DNA from: an uncultured Alphaproteobacteria bacterium
Lineage (GTDB): Bacteria; Pseudomonadota; Alphaproteobacteria; HIMB59; GCA-002718135
Assembly: GCA_902628645.1 (NCBI GenBank)
Contig: CACONS010000002.1
Coordinates: 1 to 64,000 of the forward strand
Direction: 5' to 3'
Length of the DNA stretch: 64,000 bases
A program made the position numbers and the translations under genes. Shown here in pieces: positions 36,973 through 46,359 of this stretch. The notes under the pieces were generated by a model. The model searched no databases. It was not told the DNA's origin and saw only the letters and a list, made by a program, of their open reading frames with translations. The first letter of the stretch is position 1. Every line of letters starts with the position of its first letter.

Positions 36973-37664
36973 TGAATATTAGAATTTCAAAATATCTATC
37001 AGGTGCTGGGGTTTGTTCACGAAGAGATGCAGAAAAATTAATAGTTGAAAAAAAAATTAAAATTAATAATCAACTATGTGTTCATCCAAGTCATAAAGTA
37101 AGTGATTTAGATATTATTAAAGTTAATAATAAGATTGTTAAAAAAATAAATAAAGTTGAAGTATGGAAGTTATACAAACCAATTAAATATATTTGTAGTA
37201 CGAAAGATAATTTAGGAAGAAAAAAAATTTTTGATTTATTACCAAAAAATGTTGGTCAATTAATAAGTGTTGGAAGACTAGACTATATGAGTGAAGGGTT
37301 AATTTTACTAACTAATAATGGTGATTATTCAAGATATTTAGAGCATCCATCCTCAAACATTGAACGGGTCTATAGAGTTTGTATAAATAGCAATGTACAG
37401 AATACTGATTTACAAAAAATAAATAAAGGCATTACAATAAAAGAAGTTAGTTATAAAAAAATTAAAGTTTCCTTTGAAAAAAAATTAAAAAATCATAGTT
37501 GGCTAATTTTTAAACTTAAAGAAGGAAAAAATAGAGAAATTAGAAATATTTGTAATTATTTCTCATGGAATATAGTTAAATTAATTAGAACTGAATATGG
37601 TCCTTATAAGCTTGGAAAACTTAAAGAAGGACAATTTCAAAAATTAGATTCATTTAGTAAATGA
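36972..37664 (+). CDS. RluB-family 23S rRNA pseudouridine synthase
   Basis: The 230-residue protein has an N-terminal S4 RNA-binding domain (RISKYLSGAGVCSRRDAEKLI). The catalytic block GRLDYMSEGLILLTNNGD carries the nucleophilic Asp at about 100. A C-terminal KEGKNREIRNIC block is typical of the RluB/E/F/RsuA group. The start is GTG, sharing one base with the upstream TAG. Its site in rRNA (probably U2605 for RluB) cannot be proved from sequence alone. Confidence 0.88.
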   Translation: MNIRISKYLSGAGVCSRRDAEKLIVEKKIKINNQLCVHPSHKVSDLDIIKVNNKIVKKINKVEVWKLYKPIKYICSTKDNLGRKKIFDLLPKNVGQLISVGRLDYMSEGLILLTNNGDYSRYLEHPSSNIERVYRVCINSNVQNTDLQKINKGITIKEVSYKKIKVSFEKKLKNHSWLIFKLKEGKNREIRNICNYFSWNIVKLIRTEYGPYKLGKLKEGQFQKLDSFSK

Positions 37665-38221
37665 TACGGATTACTGGAGGAAAGTTTAAGCAAAAAAAAT
37701 TAGCTAGCATCAATAATTTTGTTAGACCTACTTCTTCTCTAAAAAGAGAAGCTTTTTTTTCAATTATTGAAAGCTATGCAGTCAAAAATTCTATCAATTT
37801 ATATAAAGATAAAATTTTTTTAGATCTTTTCGCAGGCATTGGCACAATGGGCTTAGAAGCAATTTCTAGAGGCATGAATAAAGTAATTTTTTTTGAGAAT
37901 AATATAGAAGTTCTTAAAATATTAAAAAAAAATTGTTTAGCTGTTTGTAAATATGATCAATTTGAAATTTATGAAGAAAATATTATTCACTCTAAATTAG
38001 AAATAGAATTTAAGAACATTTCAGTCATTTATATTGATCCACCATATGAAAAATATAATTTAACAAATCTTTTAGAAAATTTATCAAATAACATTAAAGA
38101 TACTACTTTGATTGGTTTGGAGACAAGTGTGAAAGATGTAATTGTAATACCAGAAAATTTAAATCTGTTTCAAAAAAAGACTTATGGTAAAACAATAATT
38201 TATTTTTTTAAATTATCTTAA
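37661..38221 (+). CDS. rsmD: 16S rRNA m2G966 methyltransferase
   Basis: The 186-residue protein matches RsmD from its first residues (RITGGKFKQKKLA). It has RPTSSLKREAFFSI, the SAM-binding FLDLFAGIGTMGLEAISRG (about 57) and the catalytic IYIDPPYEKY (about 126). It methylates G966 of 16S rRNA. It overlaps the upstream pseudouridine synthase gene by 4 nt and the convergent pgi gene by 9 nt, making a small rRNA-modification pair. Confidence 0.93.
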   Translation: MIRITGGKFKQKKLASINNFVRPTSSLKREAFFSIIESYAVKNSINLYKDKIFLDLFAGIGTMGLEAISRGMNKVIFFENNIEVLKILKKNCLAVCKYDQFEIYEENIIHSKLEIEFKNISVIYIDPPYEKYNLTNLLENLSNNIKDTTLIGLETSVKDVIVIPENLNLFQKKTYGKTIIYFFKLS

Positions 38222-39412
38222 ATAAGTTTTAGTTAGTTTTTTACCCTGTTCAACAGCAGGTTGATCAAAAGGATCAACATCTAAATACATACAGGAAGCA
38301 ATTGTTTCTATTATACTAAACGATAATAATTTACCTAAGTTTTGTTCATCTATTTTAGGAATATAGATTTCTCTAAAACTAAAATTATTTAGTTTAAAAG
38401 TTTCAATGGTTGCACGCTGTTCAGCTTCCATTAAATCTCCCATTGTTTTATCTTTAAAATAGTCAATAGCAGTACCTTCAAACATATCATTATTAATTTT
38501 TATGCCCTTATTTGAATGATCTGTAGTTATAAAGGTGAAATATTTATCTTTAGGTCCATCTAAATACAGTTGTAATTGACTATGCTGATCGGTGGTCCCT
38601 ACTGAATGAATTGCTGTAATACCTTTATTATTTTTTCCAATACTTTCTGCCCAAAGTTGCAGATACCATTTTCCAAAAAAATAAAGTGAATCAGAATATG
38701 TCATTAAAACATTATTAGTAAATTTTACATTTTCTTTTTGAGTTAAATATCTTCCAAGATCGTACGGTTTGTAATTATCAATATTATTAATTACCTCAGA
38801 TGCTCCGCCAAAAAGTGCGTCTATATTTAATCCAGAAATGATTGCAGGAACTATACCAACATTGGTAAATATAGAATATCTGCCTCCAACATCTTTATGA
38901 TGCTCTAATAGTAAACAATTATTATCTTTTGCAATTTTAAAAAGTGGTGATTCTTTAAATTCAGTTATGATTAGAGTATTTGAAAAAAAATCTTCAACTT
39001 TGTTAGCTTCTATTGCCTTTTGATAGAGACATGAAAATTGAGATAATGTCTCTGGTGTAGTACCCGATTTTGAAATAACCAAGAAGCCAGTTAGCTCAAA
39101 ATTAATATTTTGAAAATTTTTTTCAAAATTAATAGGGTCAACATTATCATAAAATTCTAAGATAATTTTATTATTAGAAATAATATTATTTAATGCTCTA
39201 GCTCCTAAATTTGAACCTCCTGTACCAAATACAATAATTTTTTCCTTTTTCTCTTTAAATTGATTTGAAATTTTTATGGTTTCTTCTAATAAATTTTTAT
39301 TTGAAACAATATTTAGAGAAGAAAGTTTTTCTATTAAATTAGTTATACTTTGATCAATATCTTTATTTTGAGTGATTTTGTCAAAATTTGAATTAAAGTA
39401 TTTTATTTCCAT
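38213..39412 (-). CDS. pgi: Glucose-6-phosphate isomerase
   Basis: The 399-residue protein is short compared with E. coli Pgi (about 550) but normal for several low-GC alphaproteobacteria. GTGGSNLGARAL (about 61), SKSGTTPETLSQF (about 135), GGRYSIFTNVGIVPA and the C-terminal DPFDQPAVEQGKKLTK give the SIS-fold sugar-phosphate site. It interconverts glucose-6-P and fructose-6-P. It follows the BamF-like gene by 8 nt. Confidence 0.93.
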   Translation of the reverse strand: MEIKYFNSNFDKITQNKDIDQSITNLIEKLSSLNIVSNKNLLEETIKISNQFKEKKEKIIVFGTGGSNLGARALNNIISNNKIILEFYDNVDPINFEKNFQNINFELTGFLVISKSGTTPETLSQFSCLYQKAIEANKVEDFFSNTLIITEFKESPLFKIAKDNNCLLLEHHKDVGGRYSIFTNVGIVPAIISGLNIDALFGGASEVINNIDNYKPYDLGRYLTQKENVKFTNNVLMTYSDSLYFFGKWYLQLWAESIGKNNKGITAIHSVGTTDQHSQLQLYLDGPKDKYFTFITTDHSNKGIKINNDMFEGTAIDYFKDKTMGDLMEAEQRATIETFKLNNFSFREIYIPKIDEQNLGKLLSFSIIETIASCMYLDVDPFDQPAVEQGKKLTKTYLR

Positions 39413-39420
39413 TTATAAAA

Positions 39421-39921
39421 TTAAAAGAAGAAAAATCTTTTTTTCTTTTTAGGCTCATCTTCTTCGTCATCTTCATTTTCTTCTTTACTGTTGAAAAAGA
39501 AAAATCTTTTCTTCTTTTTTGGCTCTTCTATATTTTCACTTTCAACATCTGTACTATCTTGGCTTATTTCATCTTCTGAGTTTACATCAATATCTTCCCT
39601 GATACTATTATCTACTTGATCTGCTTCTGTTTCTTTTAAAATATTGTCGATAACAGAATTTTCAGAAGATGTTTCATCACTTTCTTCATCCAGACCAAAG
39701 AGAATTTCCTTTGCAAGCTCACTATCGGTATCATCAATATCTTTTGATTCAATTTGATCGGGTGGTAGTAAATTAAAATTTGGTGGAATTACTAATGGAG
39801 GATTTTCAACTACATTGTATTCATCTATTACTTTTCTTTCTACACCCGCACTACTTCTTATAGTATTACAAGAAGATAGAAAGATTGATGAAATGACTGT
39901 TATAAAGATAACTTTTTTCAT
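39421..39921 (-). CDS. BamF-like outer membrane lipoprotein (DUF3035) with repetitive C-terminus
   Basis: The 166-residue protein begins with a lipoprotein signal (MKKVIFITVISSIFLSSC, lipidation Cys at about 18). RKVIDEYNVVENPPLVIPPNFNLLPP follows the DUF3035 pattern of alphaproteobacterial BamF, a partner of the BAM complex. Residues 70-130 are acidic and low-complexity. The end holds two copies of PKKKKRFFFF (134-143 and 157-166) around an acidic spacer, so the protein ends in four phenylalanines. The lspA gene, needed to mature it, directly precedes it with a 4-nt overlap. Confidence 0.78.
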   Translation of the reverse strand: MKKVIFITVISSIFLSSCNTIRSSAGVERKVIDEYNVVENPPLVIPPNFNLLPPDQIESKDIDDTDSELAKEILFGLDEESDETSSENSVIDNILKETEADQVDNSIREDIDVNSEDEISQDSTDVESENIEEPKKKKRFFFFNSKEENEDDEEDEPKKKKRFFFF

Positions 39922-40370
39922 TTTACTGTTTTCGATTTTATAAAAAAACTCGTTATTAACATGATAATTCCAATTGTAATATAGATATCTGCTAGATTAA
40001 ATGCTGGCCAATAAAAATTTTCATAATGTAGTAAGATAAAGTCTACTACATATTTATTTATCAATCTATCAATTATATTTGATAATGCGCCAATTATAAC
40101 AAAAAAGTAAGCCAGTTTTTCAAGTTGTTTATCTGATTTAATAAATAAATAAAGAATCAATATAACAACTATTAACGCTATAAATATTAGTATCCAATGA
40201 GAAACATACCCTGAAAATAAACCAAAAGAGACACCAAAGTTTTGAACATAAACTAAATCAAAAAATTCATTGATTTTTATTGATTGATTTAAAAACAAAT
40301 TATCTTGAATTAAATACTTAGTTAGAAGATCAAAAAAAATTAATGATACTAGTATAGCTATCTTAATCAC
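39918..40370 (-). CDS. lspA: Lipoprotein signal peptidase
   Basis: The 150-residue protein has four membrane helices. Both catalytic aspartates are visible in NIIDRLINKYVVDF (about 92-105) and FNLADIYITIG (about 124). QNFGVSFGLFSG is the conserved N-A-S-like loop variant. It cleaves prolipoproteins after lipid attachment. The start is GTG, immediately after the ileS stop, and its end overlaps the BamF-like lipoprotein gene. Confidence 0.92.
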   Translation of the reverse strand: MIKIAILVSLIFFDLLTKYLIQDNLFLNQSIKINEFFDLVYVQNFGVSFGLFSGYVSHWILIFIALIVVILILYLFIKSDKQLEKLAYFFVIIGALSNIIDRLINKYVVDFILLHYENFYWPAFNLADIYITIGIIMLITSFFIKSKTVK

Positions 40371-43145
40371 TTAACTTATTGCATCATTACAACGATTGCA
40401 AATTTCATTATTCACTAATTCTTGTTCATATTTCCAGCATCTTTGACATTTTTGACCACTAACTTTTGATGCTTGTACCTTTATATTTTCAATTTCATCT
40501 ATTGAAAAGCCCTGGCTATTTTCATCAAGTACATGCAGTTTATATGATGAAGTAATAGCAATTTCATCAAACATGACTTCATTAACTTTATCAAAATTTT
40601 CTTTTGAAATAAATATATCCAAATGAGTTTCTAAACTTGAACGTATAATTTTTTCTTCTCTAATTTTCTCAATTGATCCAGTAGCAACTTTTCTAATATT
40701 TTTAATTAAATTCCATTTTTCATTTAATTGATCATTTTTGTATTCTTTTTTACAATTTAAAAAATCTTGTAGGTGTATACTTTCAGTATTACCCATAGCT
40801 TTCCATGCTTCTTCAGTAGTGAAAGAGATAGATGGTGCAAACCACCTTACTAAATGATTAAATATTATATTTAATAGAGTTCTAGTAGATCTTCTTTTAA
40901 TCGACAGTTTACTATCACAGTATATAGTGTCCTTTCTGATATCAAAATAAAAAGCTGAAAGATCACTTGAGCAAAAATTTAAAAGTGTAGTGAACATCAA
41001 ATGAAAATTAAAAGTTTTCACACATCTTTGTACAGTTTGATCAACTTCCCACAATCGATGAAGTAGATATTTTTCTAACTCTGGAAACTCACTCTCATCA
41101 ATAGCTTCCTCTTTAGTAAAATCATTTAAATTGCCAATTAAAAAACGAAAGGTGTTTCTTATTCTTCTATAAGACTCTGCTTGTGATTGGAGGATAGCAT
41201 TATCAAGTTTAAGATCATCATAATAATCAGAAGCAACGACCCACAATCTTAAAATGTCTACTCCATATTTTTTTAATATATCATCTGGAGAAATAACGTT
41301 ACCTAGAGATTTAGACATTTTACGCCCTCTTCCATCAACAACAAATCCATGTGTAAGAACACTTTCATATGGCGCTTTACCTCTAGTGCCCGAAGATTCT
41401 AAAAGAGATGAATGAAACCATCCTCTATGTTGATCACTTCCTTCTAAGTACATTGATGCAGGCCATTTCAAATCTTCTCTTTGTTCTAAACAAAAAGCAT
41501 GTGTAGAACCGCTATCAAACCATACTTCAACTACATCTTTTACCTGTTCATAATCATCAATTGAATATTCATCCCCTAAAAATCTTTGTGGATCTTCAGT
41601 AAACCAGGTATTACTTCCTTCTTTTTCATATATGTCAGCTATTCTATTGATAATATTTTCATCTCTCAAAGGTTGACCCGTTTTTTTATTTATAAATAAT
41701 GGTAAAGGTACACCCCACACCCTTTGTCTAGATACACACCAATCTGGTCTAGTTTCAATCATTGATCTAAGCCTTGTTTGGCCTTGAGGAGGATAGAAAA
41801 TAGTTTCATCAATTGATTTAAGAGCAATGTCTCTTAAATTATTTTTTTCCATAGAAATGAACCATTGTGGAGTATTTCTATAAATAAGAGGAGCTTTAGA
41901 CCTCCACGAATGTGGGTAACTATGACGAAGCGTACCTTTAAATAATAATTTTGAAAATTCTTCTAATTTATCTGCAATTTTGTGATCTACTTTATAAATA
42001 TGTTCACCTTCAAAACCAACGGCATGTTGATTATATTTTCCATCATCTTGAACTGTCTGGATAATATCAACATTATTTTCTATCCCTAAAACATAGTCGT
42101 CATCTCCGTGTCCAGGAGCTATATGTACAACTCCTGTACCCTGCTCTAAATTTACGAAGTCTCCATGAAATGGTTTTACAATAAAATCATATCCTAGTTC
42201 TTTAAATGGATGCTCACATTCACAAGAAGATAAATTATCTCCTTTAAACTTCTTTTTTGTAGTAAATTTTTTTACACCAATTTCTTTAGTTACAGTCTCT
42301 AAAAGTTCTGACGCAAATATTAATTTATCATTTTTTTTGACTAAACTATCCTCTTCTAATTCTTCAACTACGATAAGTGAATAATCTAATTCTTTACCAT
42401 AAGCCAAAGCCCTGTTTCCTGGAATAGTCCACGGAGTTGTAGTCCAGATGACAATATTAGAATCAATTAAATCTTTATCGTTAGAGTTTTTAATTAAAAA
42501 TTTAACATATATGGTGTTGGACGTATGATCTTCATATTCAACTTCAGCGTCAGCTAAAGCTGTTTTTTCTACAACTGACCATAGAACTGGTTTTGCTCCT
42601 TTATACAAACTTTCATCAAGAAGAAATTTTCCAAGCTCTCGAACAATTTGTGCTTCTGCTTGATTTGACATTGTGAGGTAAGGATTTTCCCAATCACCTT
42701 CAACACCAAGTCGCCTAAACTCTTTTTTTTGTATATCGATCCATTTTTCTGCAAATTCTCTGCATTCATTTCTAAATTGAACAGTTGGGACATCATCCTT
42801 ATTCTTTCCTTTTTTTCTATATTCTTCTTCTATTTTCCATTCAATTGGTAAACCGTGACAATCCCACCCAGGAACATAAATGGAGTCTTTACCCGCCATT
42901 TGTTGTGTTCGCACAATTACATCTTTTAAAATTTTATTAAGAGCTGTCCCCATATGAATATGTCCATTTGCATATGGTGGACCATCATGAAGAATAAACT
43001 TTTCTCTACCTTTAGACTTATCTCTTAGCTTTTTAAAAATATTTTCTTTATCCCATTCCTCTATTATCGCAGGCTCTTTTGAAGGAAGGTTAGCTCTCAT
43101 TTCAAAAGATGTTTTGGGAAGAAAAATTGTATCTTTATATTCCAT
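40371..43145 (-). CDS. ileS: Isoleucyl-tRNA synthetase
   Basis: The 924-residue class I synthetase has the HIGH-type motif PYANGHIHMGTALNK (about 56), KMSKSLGN (about 606) and the editing domain with WTTTPWTIPGNRALAYG. The C-terminal zinc site CQRCWKYEQELVNNEICNRC is complete. This is the bacterial-type enzyme with the C-terminal zinc finger. It overlaps the ribF stop by one base (TAATG), a common ribF-ileS-lspA order. Confidence 0.97.
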   Translation of the reverse strand: MEYKDTIFLPKTSFEMRANLPSKEPAIIEEWDKENIFKKLRDKSKGREKFILHDGPPYANGHIHMGTALNKILKDVIVRTQQMAGKDSIYVPGWDCHGLPIEWKIEEEYRKKGKNKDDVPTVQFRNECREFAEKWIDIQKKEFRRLGVEGDWENPYLTMSNQAEAQIVRELGKFLLDESLYKGAKPVLWSVVEKTALADAEVEYEDHTSNTIYVKFLIKNSNDKDLIDSNIVIWTTTPWTIPGNRALAYGKELDYSLIVVEELEEDSLVKKNDKLIFASELLETVTKEIGVKKFTTKKKFKGDNLSSCECEHPFKELGYDFIVKPFHGDFVNLEQGTGVVHIAPGHGDDDYVLGIENNVDIIQTVQDDGKYNQHAVGFEGEHIYKVDHKIADKLEEFSKLLFKGTLRHSYPHSWRSKAPLIYRNTPQWFISMEKNNLRDIALKSIDETIFYPPQGQTRLRSMIETRPDWCVSRQRVWGVPLPLFINKKTGQPLRDENIINRIADIYEKEGSNTWFTEDPQRFLGDEYSIDDYEQVKDVVEVWFDSGSTHAFCLEQREDLKWPASMYLEGSDQHRGWFHSSLLESSGTRGKAPYESVLTHGFVVDGRGRKMSKSLGNVISPDDILKKYGVDILRLWVVASDYYDDLKLDNAILQSQAESYRRIRNTFRFLIGNLNDFTKEEAIDESEFPELEKYLLHRLWEVDQTVQRCVKTFNFHLMFTTLLNFCSSDLSAFYFDIRKDTIYCDSKLSIKRRSTRTLLNIIFNHLVRWFAPSISFTTEEAWKAMGNTESIHLQDFLNCKKEYKNDQLNEKWNLIKNIRKVATGSIEKIREEKIIRSSLETHLDIFISKENFDKVNEVMFDEIAITSSYKLHVLDENSQGFSIDEIENIKVQASKVSGQKCQRCWKYEQELVNNEICNRCNDAIS

Positions 43146-44074
43146 TATAGTTGATGATATTCTTTGGCTTTATTTATATCTTTATTGATTTGATTGGTTA
43201 ATTCTTCAAAATTATTAAATTTTTGTTCAGACCTAATAAATGTAAGGAATTCAACAGTCAATTCTTTACCATATATTTCTTCACTAAAATTAAACATATG
43301 TGTCTCTAGAAGGAGTTTACTTCCGTCTACTGTTGGTCTTAAACCAAAATTAGAAATACCTTTGTATTTTTTACCTTCTAATTTCACTTCTACACAGTAA
43401 ACACCTCTTTTTGGTAATATGTGTTGATCTGGTATCATATTTGCAGTTGGAAAATTGATTTCTCTAGCTCTTTTATCACCTTCAATTATTGTACCGCACA
43501 TATGCCAGGGCCTACCTAAAGACTCTGTAACATCTTCCATATAACCATCTTTTATTTGTGATCGAATTATTGAAGATGAATATTTATCTGATTTATCGGC
43601 AAGCATAATAGGATCAATTAAATAAATATTAAAATTATTTTTTTCAGCATACTTTTCTAATGTTTTAAAATTACCTTTTCTGTCTTTTCCAAACTTAAAG
43701 TCAGTACCTATAACTAAGTATTTAATGTTTAATTTATTCATAAGAATTTTAGTTACAAAATCATCAGCTGATAATATTGATAGATTATTATCAAAAGAAA
43801 AATCTATAAATATATCTAAACCCAATCGTTCTAGAAAACTTATCTTATCAGTTTGAGTATAAATATTAAAAGGCTCATTAATTTGATTAAAGAAAATACG
43901 AGGATGAGGATTAAAACTCATTATAGAAGATAATAAATTATTGTTTGATGCAATCTCCTTAATTTTATTTATTATTTCTTGGTGCCCTTTATGTATTCCA
44001 TCAAAGTTACCTATAGCGAGACATAGATCTAATTTTTCAAAATCTGATGCTGTATCTAATTTATAAATTTTCAT
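43145..44074 (-). CDS. ribF: Bifunctional riboflavin kinase/FAD synthetase
   Basis: The 309-residue protein has an N-terminal nucleotidyltransferase half (AIGNFDGIHKGHQEII, VIGTDFKFGKDRKGN, SSSIIRSQIKDG). Its C-terminal kinase half carries the block REINFPTANM (about 205) and GVYCVEVKLEGKKYKGISNFGLRPTVDG. It makes FMN and FAD from riboflavin. It precedes ileS. XylA ends 42 nt upstream on the same strand, and no terminator is seen between them. Confidence 0.95.
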   Translation of the reverse strand: MKIYKLDTASDFEKLDLCLAIGNFDGIHKGHQEIINKIKEIASNNNLLSSIMSFNPHPRIFFNQINEPFNIYTQTDKISFLERLGLDIFIDFSFDNNLSILSADDFVTKILMNKLNIKYLVIGTDFKFGKDRKGNFKTLEKYAEKNNFNIYLIDPIMLADKSDKYSSSIIRSQIKDGYMEDVTESLGRPWHMCGTIIEGDKRAREINFPTANMIPDQHILPKRGVYCVEVKLEGKKYKGISNFGLRPTVDGSKLLLETHMFNFSEEIYGKELTVEFLTFIRSEQKFNNFEELTNQINKDINKAKEYHQL

Positions 44075-44116
44075 AATATTTATAGATCAATTAGTATAGA
44101 AAATTATGATTAGTAA

Positions 44117-45430
44117 CTACAAATATTTATTTAAGATATTTTCCAGATATTCTTGTCTTCCTGAACGAGGTTTTGGCTCAATATTATCATCGATTACTTT
44201 TTTATTTATATCATCTAATCCAGTATCTTTATTATGAATAAACTGCCCCAAATTTTTATTCCAGTCGTCGTATCTATCTTCAATAAATTTAGGAATCACA
44301 TCATCGTTCATTAACTTTTCAACAGCTATAAGAGTTTTTGCGCAAACATCCATTCCACCAATATGCGCATGAAATAAATCTTCAGCATCAATAGATTGTC
44401 TTCTTATTTTTGCATCAAAATTCATGCCTCCTTGGCCTAAACCACCATTCTTAAAAATAAAATAAAATGACATTATTAAGTCTGCAGGATTATTTGGGAA
44501 CTGATCTGTGTCCCATCCTAGTAAAGTATCACCTCTATTAATATCGATACTTCCTAAAGCATTATTTGAAGTTGCATAAGCAATCTCATGTTCAAAATTA
44601 TGCCCAGATAAAGTTGCATGATTAACTTCAACATTTAATTTAATCTCATTTTGTAAACCTGCCTTTCGTAAAAACGCTAAGCAGGTTGCAGAGTCAAAAT
44701 CATATTGATGTTTAGTTGGTTCATGAGGTTTTGGTTCCAATAAAATTTGACCTTTAAATCCTATCTTGTGTTTATAATTAACAACTAATTCTAAAAATCT
44801 TTGAAGATTAGCTGTTTCCTTAGTCATGTCAGTATTAAGAATAGTTTCGTATCCTTCTCTTCCTCCCCAAAGAACATAGTTTTGACCACCTAATCTCATA
44901 GTTGCATCCATACAGTCTTTTACTTGTGCCGCTTTGTATGCAAAAACTTCAGGGTCTGGATTTGTGGAAGCACCACTCATATATCTTTTATGAGAAAAAG
45001 CATTTGCTGTTCCCCAAAGTAATTTCATACCTGAGTCATTAATTTTTTGTTCCATTAAATCTATAATATGAAAGAAATTTTTTTGCGTTTCAGCATAATT
45101 TGAACCTTCAGGAGAAATATCTCTATCGTGAAAGCAGAAAAAGGGTGTTTTTATTTTAGTAAAAAAATCGAATGCAGCATCAAGTTTCATTTCAGCCATT
45201 TTGATTTCATCTCCTGCTTGCATCCAAGGCCTATCAAACGTTTGACCCCCAAATGGATCTAGACCAGGCCAAGTAAATGTATGCCAATAACAAGTAGCAA
45301 ATCTTAAATGCTCTTTCATAGACTTGCCTAAAACTTTTTTATTTTCATCATAAAACTTAAAAGCAAATGGATTATTGCTTTCTTCACCTTCAAATTTAAT
45401 TTCGGGTATTCTTCTAAAATATTCTGACAT
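44117..45430 (-). CDS. xylA: Xylose isomerase
   Basis: The 437-residue enzyme is full length. Key residues are the catalytic His in CFHDRDISPEGSNYAET (about 100), WGGREGYETILNTD, the metal/catalytic EPKPHEPTKHQYDFD (Glu and Lys about 232-234), NVEVNHATLSGH and SIDINRGD. It converts D-xylose to D-xylulose, and D-glucose to D-fructose weakly. A ThuA-like gene precedes it, and further upstream are PhyH-like and CUT1 transporter genes on the same strand. No xylulokinase of the classical XylB type is adjacent; the nearest FGGY kinase is at 58282-59748. Confidence 0.96.
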   Translation of the reverse strand: MSEYFRRIPEIKFEGEESNNPFAFKFYDENKKVLGKSMKEHLRFATCYWHTFTWPGLDPFGGQTFDRPWMQAGDEIKMAEMKLDAAFDFFTKIKTPFFCFHDRDISPEGSNYAETQKNFFHIIDLMEQKINDSGMKLLWGTANAFSHKRYMSGASTNPDPEVFAYKAAQVKDCMDATMRLGGQNYVLWGGREGYETILNTDMTKETANLQRFLELVVNYKHKIGFKGQILLEPKPHEPTKHQYDFDSATCLAFLRKAGLQNEIKLNVEVNHATLSGHNFEHEIAYATSNNALGSIDINRGDTLLGWDTDQFPNNPADLIMSFYFIFKNGGLGQGGMNFDAKIRRQSIDAEDLFHAHIGGMDVCAKTLIAVEKLMNDDVIPKFIEDRYDDWNKNLGQFIHNKDTGLDDINKKVIDDNIEPKPRSGRQEYLENILNKYL

Positions 45431-45453
45431 ATGATTTCTTTGCTTATATTACT

Positions 45454-46167
45454 CTATCTTGATGCCCAAAGTAAACCACGTTTGTAAATTTTATTCATTT
45501 GTGGATGGTTTATTTCATCTGCAAAATGACCAAGAGAAATATAAAAAATTTTTCCTTTACCTATTCGTCTTTTCCAAGCAACAGGCATTTCAACACCTTT
45601 TAACCATTCTGTAGTATATGCATCACCACTCGATGAACCAGGTTCTTGTTCAAGTTTCCAAACTTCATTTCCTTTAAAAGTTGTAGTTGCTAAAACCTCA
45701 TTCATTGGATCAACATGCATGTAATATTGTTCAGAATGATAATCAAAATCTTCAATACCTTCCATTATTGGATCATTTCTATTTGTAATATTAACTTTAT
45801 AATCATGAATACCATTTGGGTGACTTACCCATTGGCCGCCAGTTAAAAATTGCCAATCAATTGATTGTCTAAAAGCATCGCACATTCCACCATGATGACC
45901 AGCAAGACCACAGCCATTATGAACAGCTTTAATAATATTATTCACAGCATTTTTTTTTATTTCCCCTTTAGGATCAAAATGAAAGGCCATAGTGACAATA
46001 GGTATAAGCAAATCCATTTCGTGAACATAATCCTCTGCGAATGCTGATGTCTCATTTTCTGCTCTTACTTCGTATCCTTCCGGCTCAAGCATATTCTTAA
46101 TTATTTCTGAACATTTTTCTGGCTCATGTCCTGGCCATCCTCCGTAAACTATAAGAGCTTTTTTCAT
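45454..46167 (-). CDS. ThuA-like (trehalose utilisation) domain protein
   Basis: The 237-residue glutamine-amidotransferase-fold protein starts MKKALIVYGGWPGHEPEKC. It has AGHHGGMCDAFRQSIDW and TEWLKGVEMPVAWKRRIGKGKIFYISLGH, as in ThuA-family proteins. ThuA proteins sit in sugar catabolic operons and are linked to keto-sugar metabolism; the reaction is not firmly known. It lies 23 nt before xylA, in an operon with PhyH-like and CUT1 transporter genes. The classical Cys nucleophile is absent, as usual for the family. Confidence 0.85.
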   Translation of the reverse strand: MKKALIVYGGWPGHEPEKCSEIIKNMLEPEGYEVRAENETSAFAEDYVHEMDLLIPIVTMAFHFDPKGEIKKNAVNNIIKAVHNGCGLAGHHGGMCDAFRQSIDWQFLTGGQWVSHPNGIHDYKVNITNRNDPIMEGIEDFDYHSEQYYMHVDPMNEVLATTTFKGNEVWKLEQEPGSSSGDAYTTEWLKGVEMPVAWKRRIGKGKIFYISLGHFADEINHPQMNKIYKRGLLWASR

Positions 46168-46182
46168 TTTCTTACTTTCAAT

Positions 46183-46359
46183 TTAATTAATTACTAATGT
46201 TATTGATGATCTACAATATGCTTCAGAACTTAAGCAAACTAAAGTATAAAATGCTTTCATAGAATCAGGAAGCTTACCATTCTGTTCTTTTAAAAGGCGA
46301 AAAAAGTGATCCCCATTAATATAATTCGTTTTCAATTCTTGTAAGCCAATAGTCAACAT
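46183..46359 (-). CDS. Possible 58-residue ORF overlapping the PhyH gene end
   Basis: An open frame runs from an ATG inside the end of the PhyH-like gene (46359) to a TAA at 46183 and fills the otherwise empty 148-nt gap before the ThuA-like gene. It includes the stretches NGDHFFRLLKEQNGKL and SMKAFYTLVCLSSEAYCR, which look protein-like in an AT-rich background. No ribosome site or family was recognised. It may be a real small gene, a gene remnant or chance. Confidence 0.28.
   Translation of the reverse strand: MLTIGLQELKTNYINGDHFFRLLKEQNGKLPDSMKAFYTLVCLSSEAYCRSSITLVIN

Noticed and set aside
39421-39530. Frameshifted or spurious gene because of repeated Lys/Phe tail
   Set aside because: The frame is continuous, has a good lipoprotein signal and DUF3035-like core, and overlaps lspA in a normal operon fashion, so the tail is treated as real.
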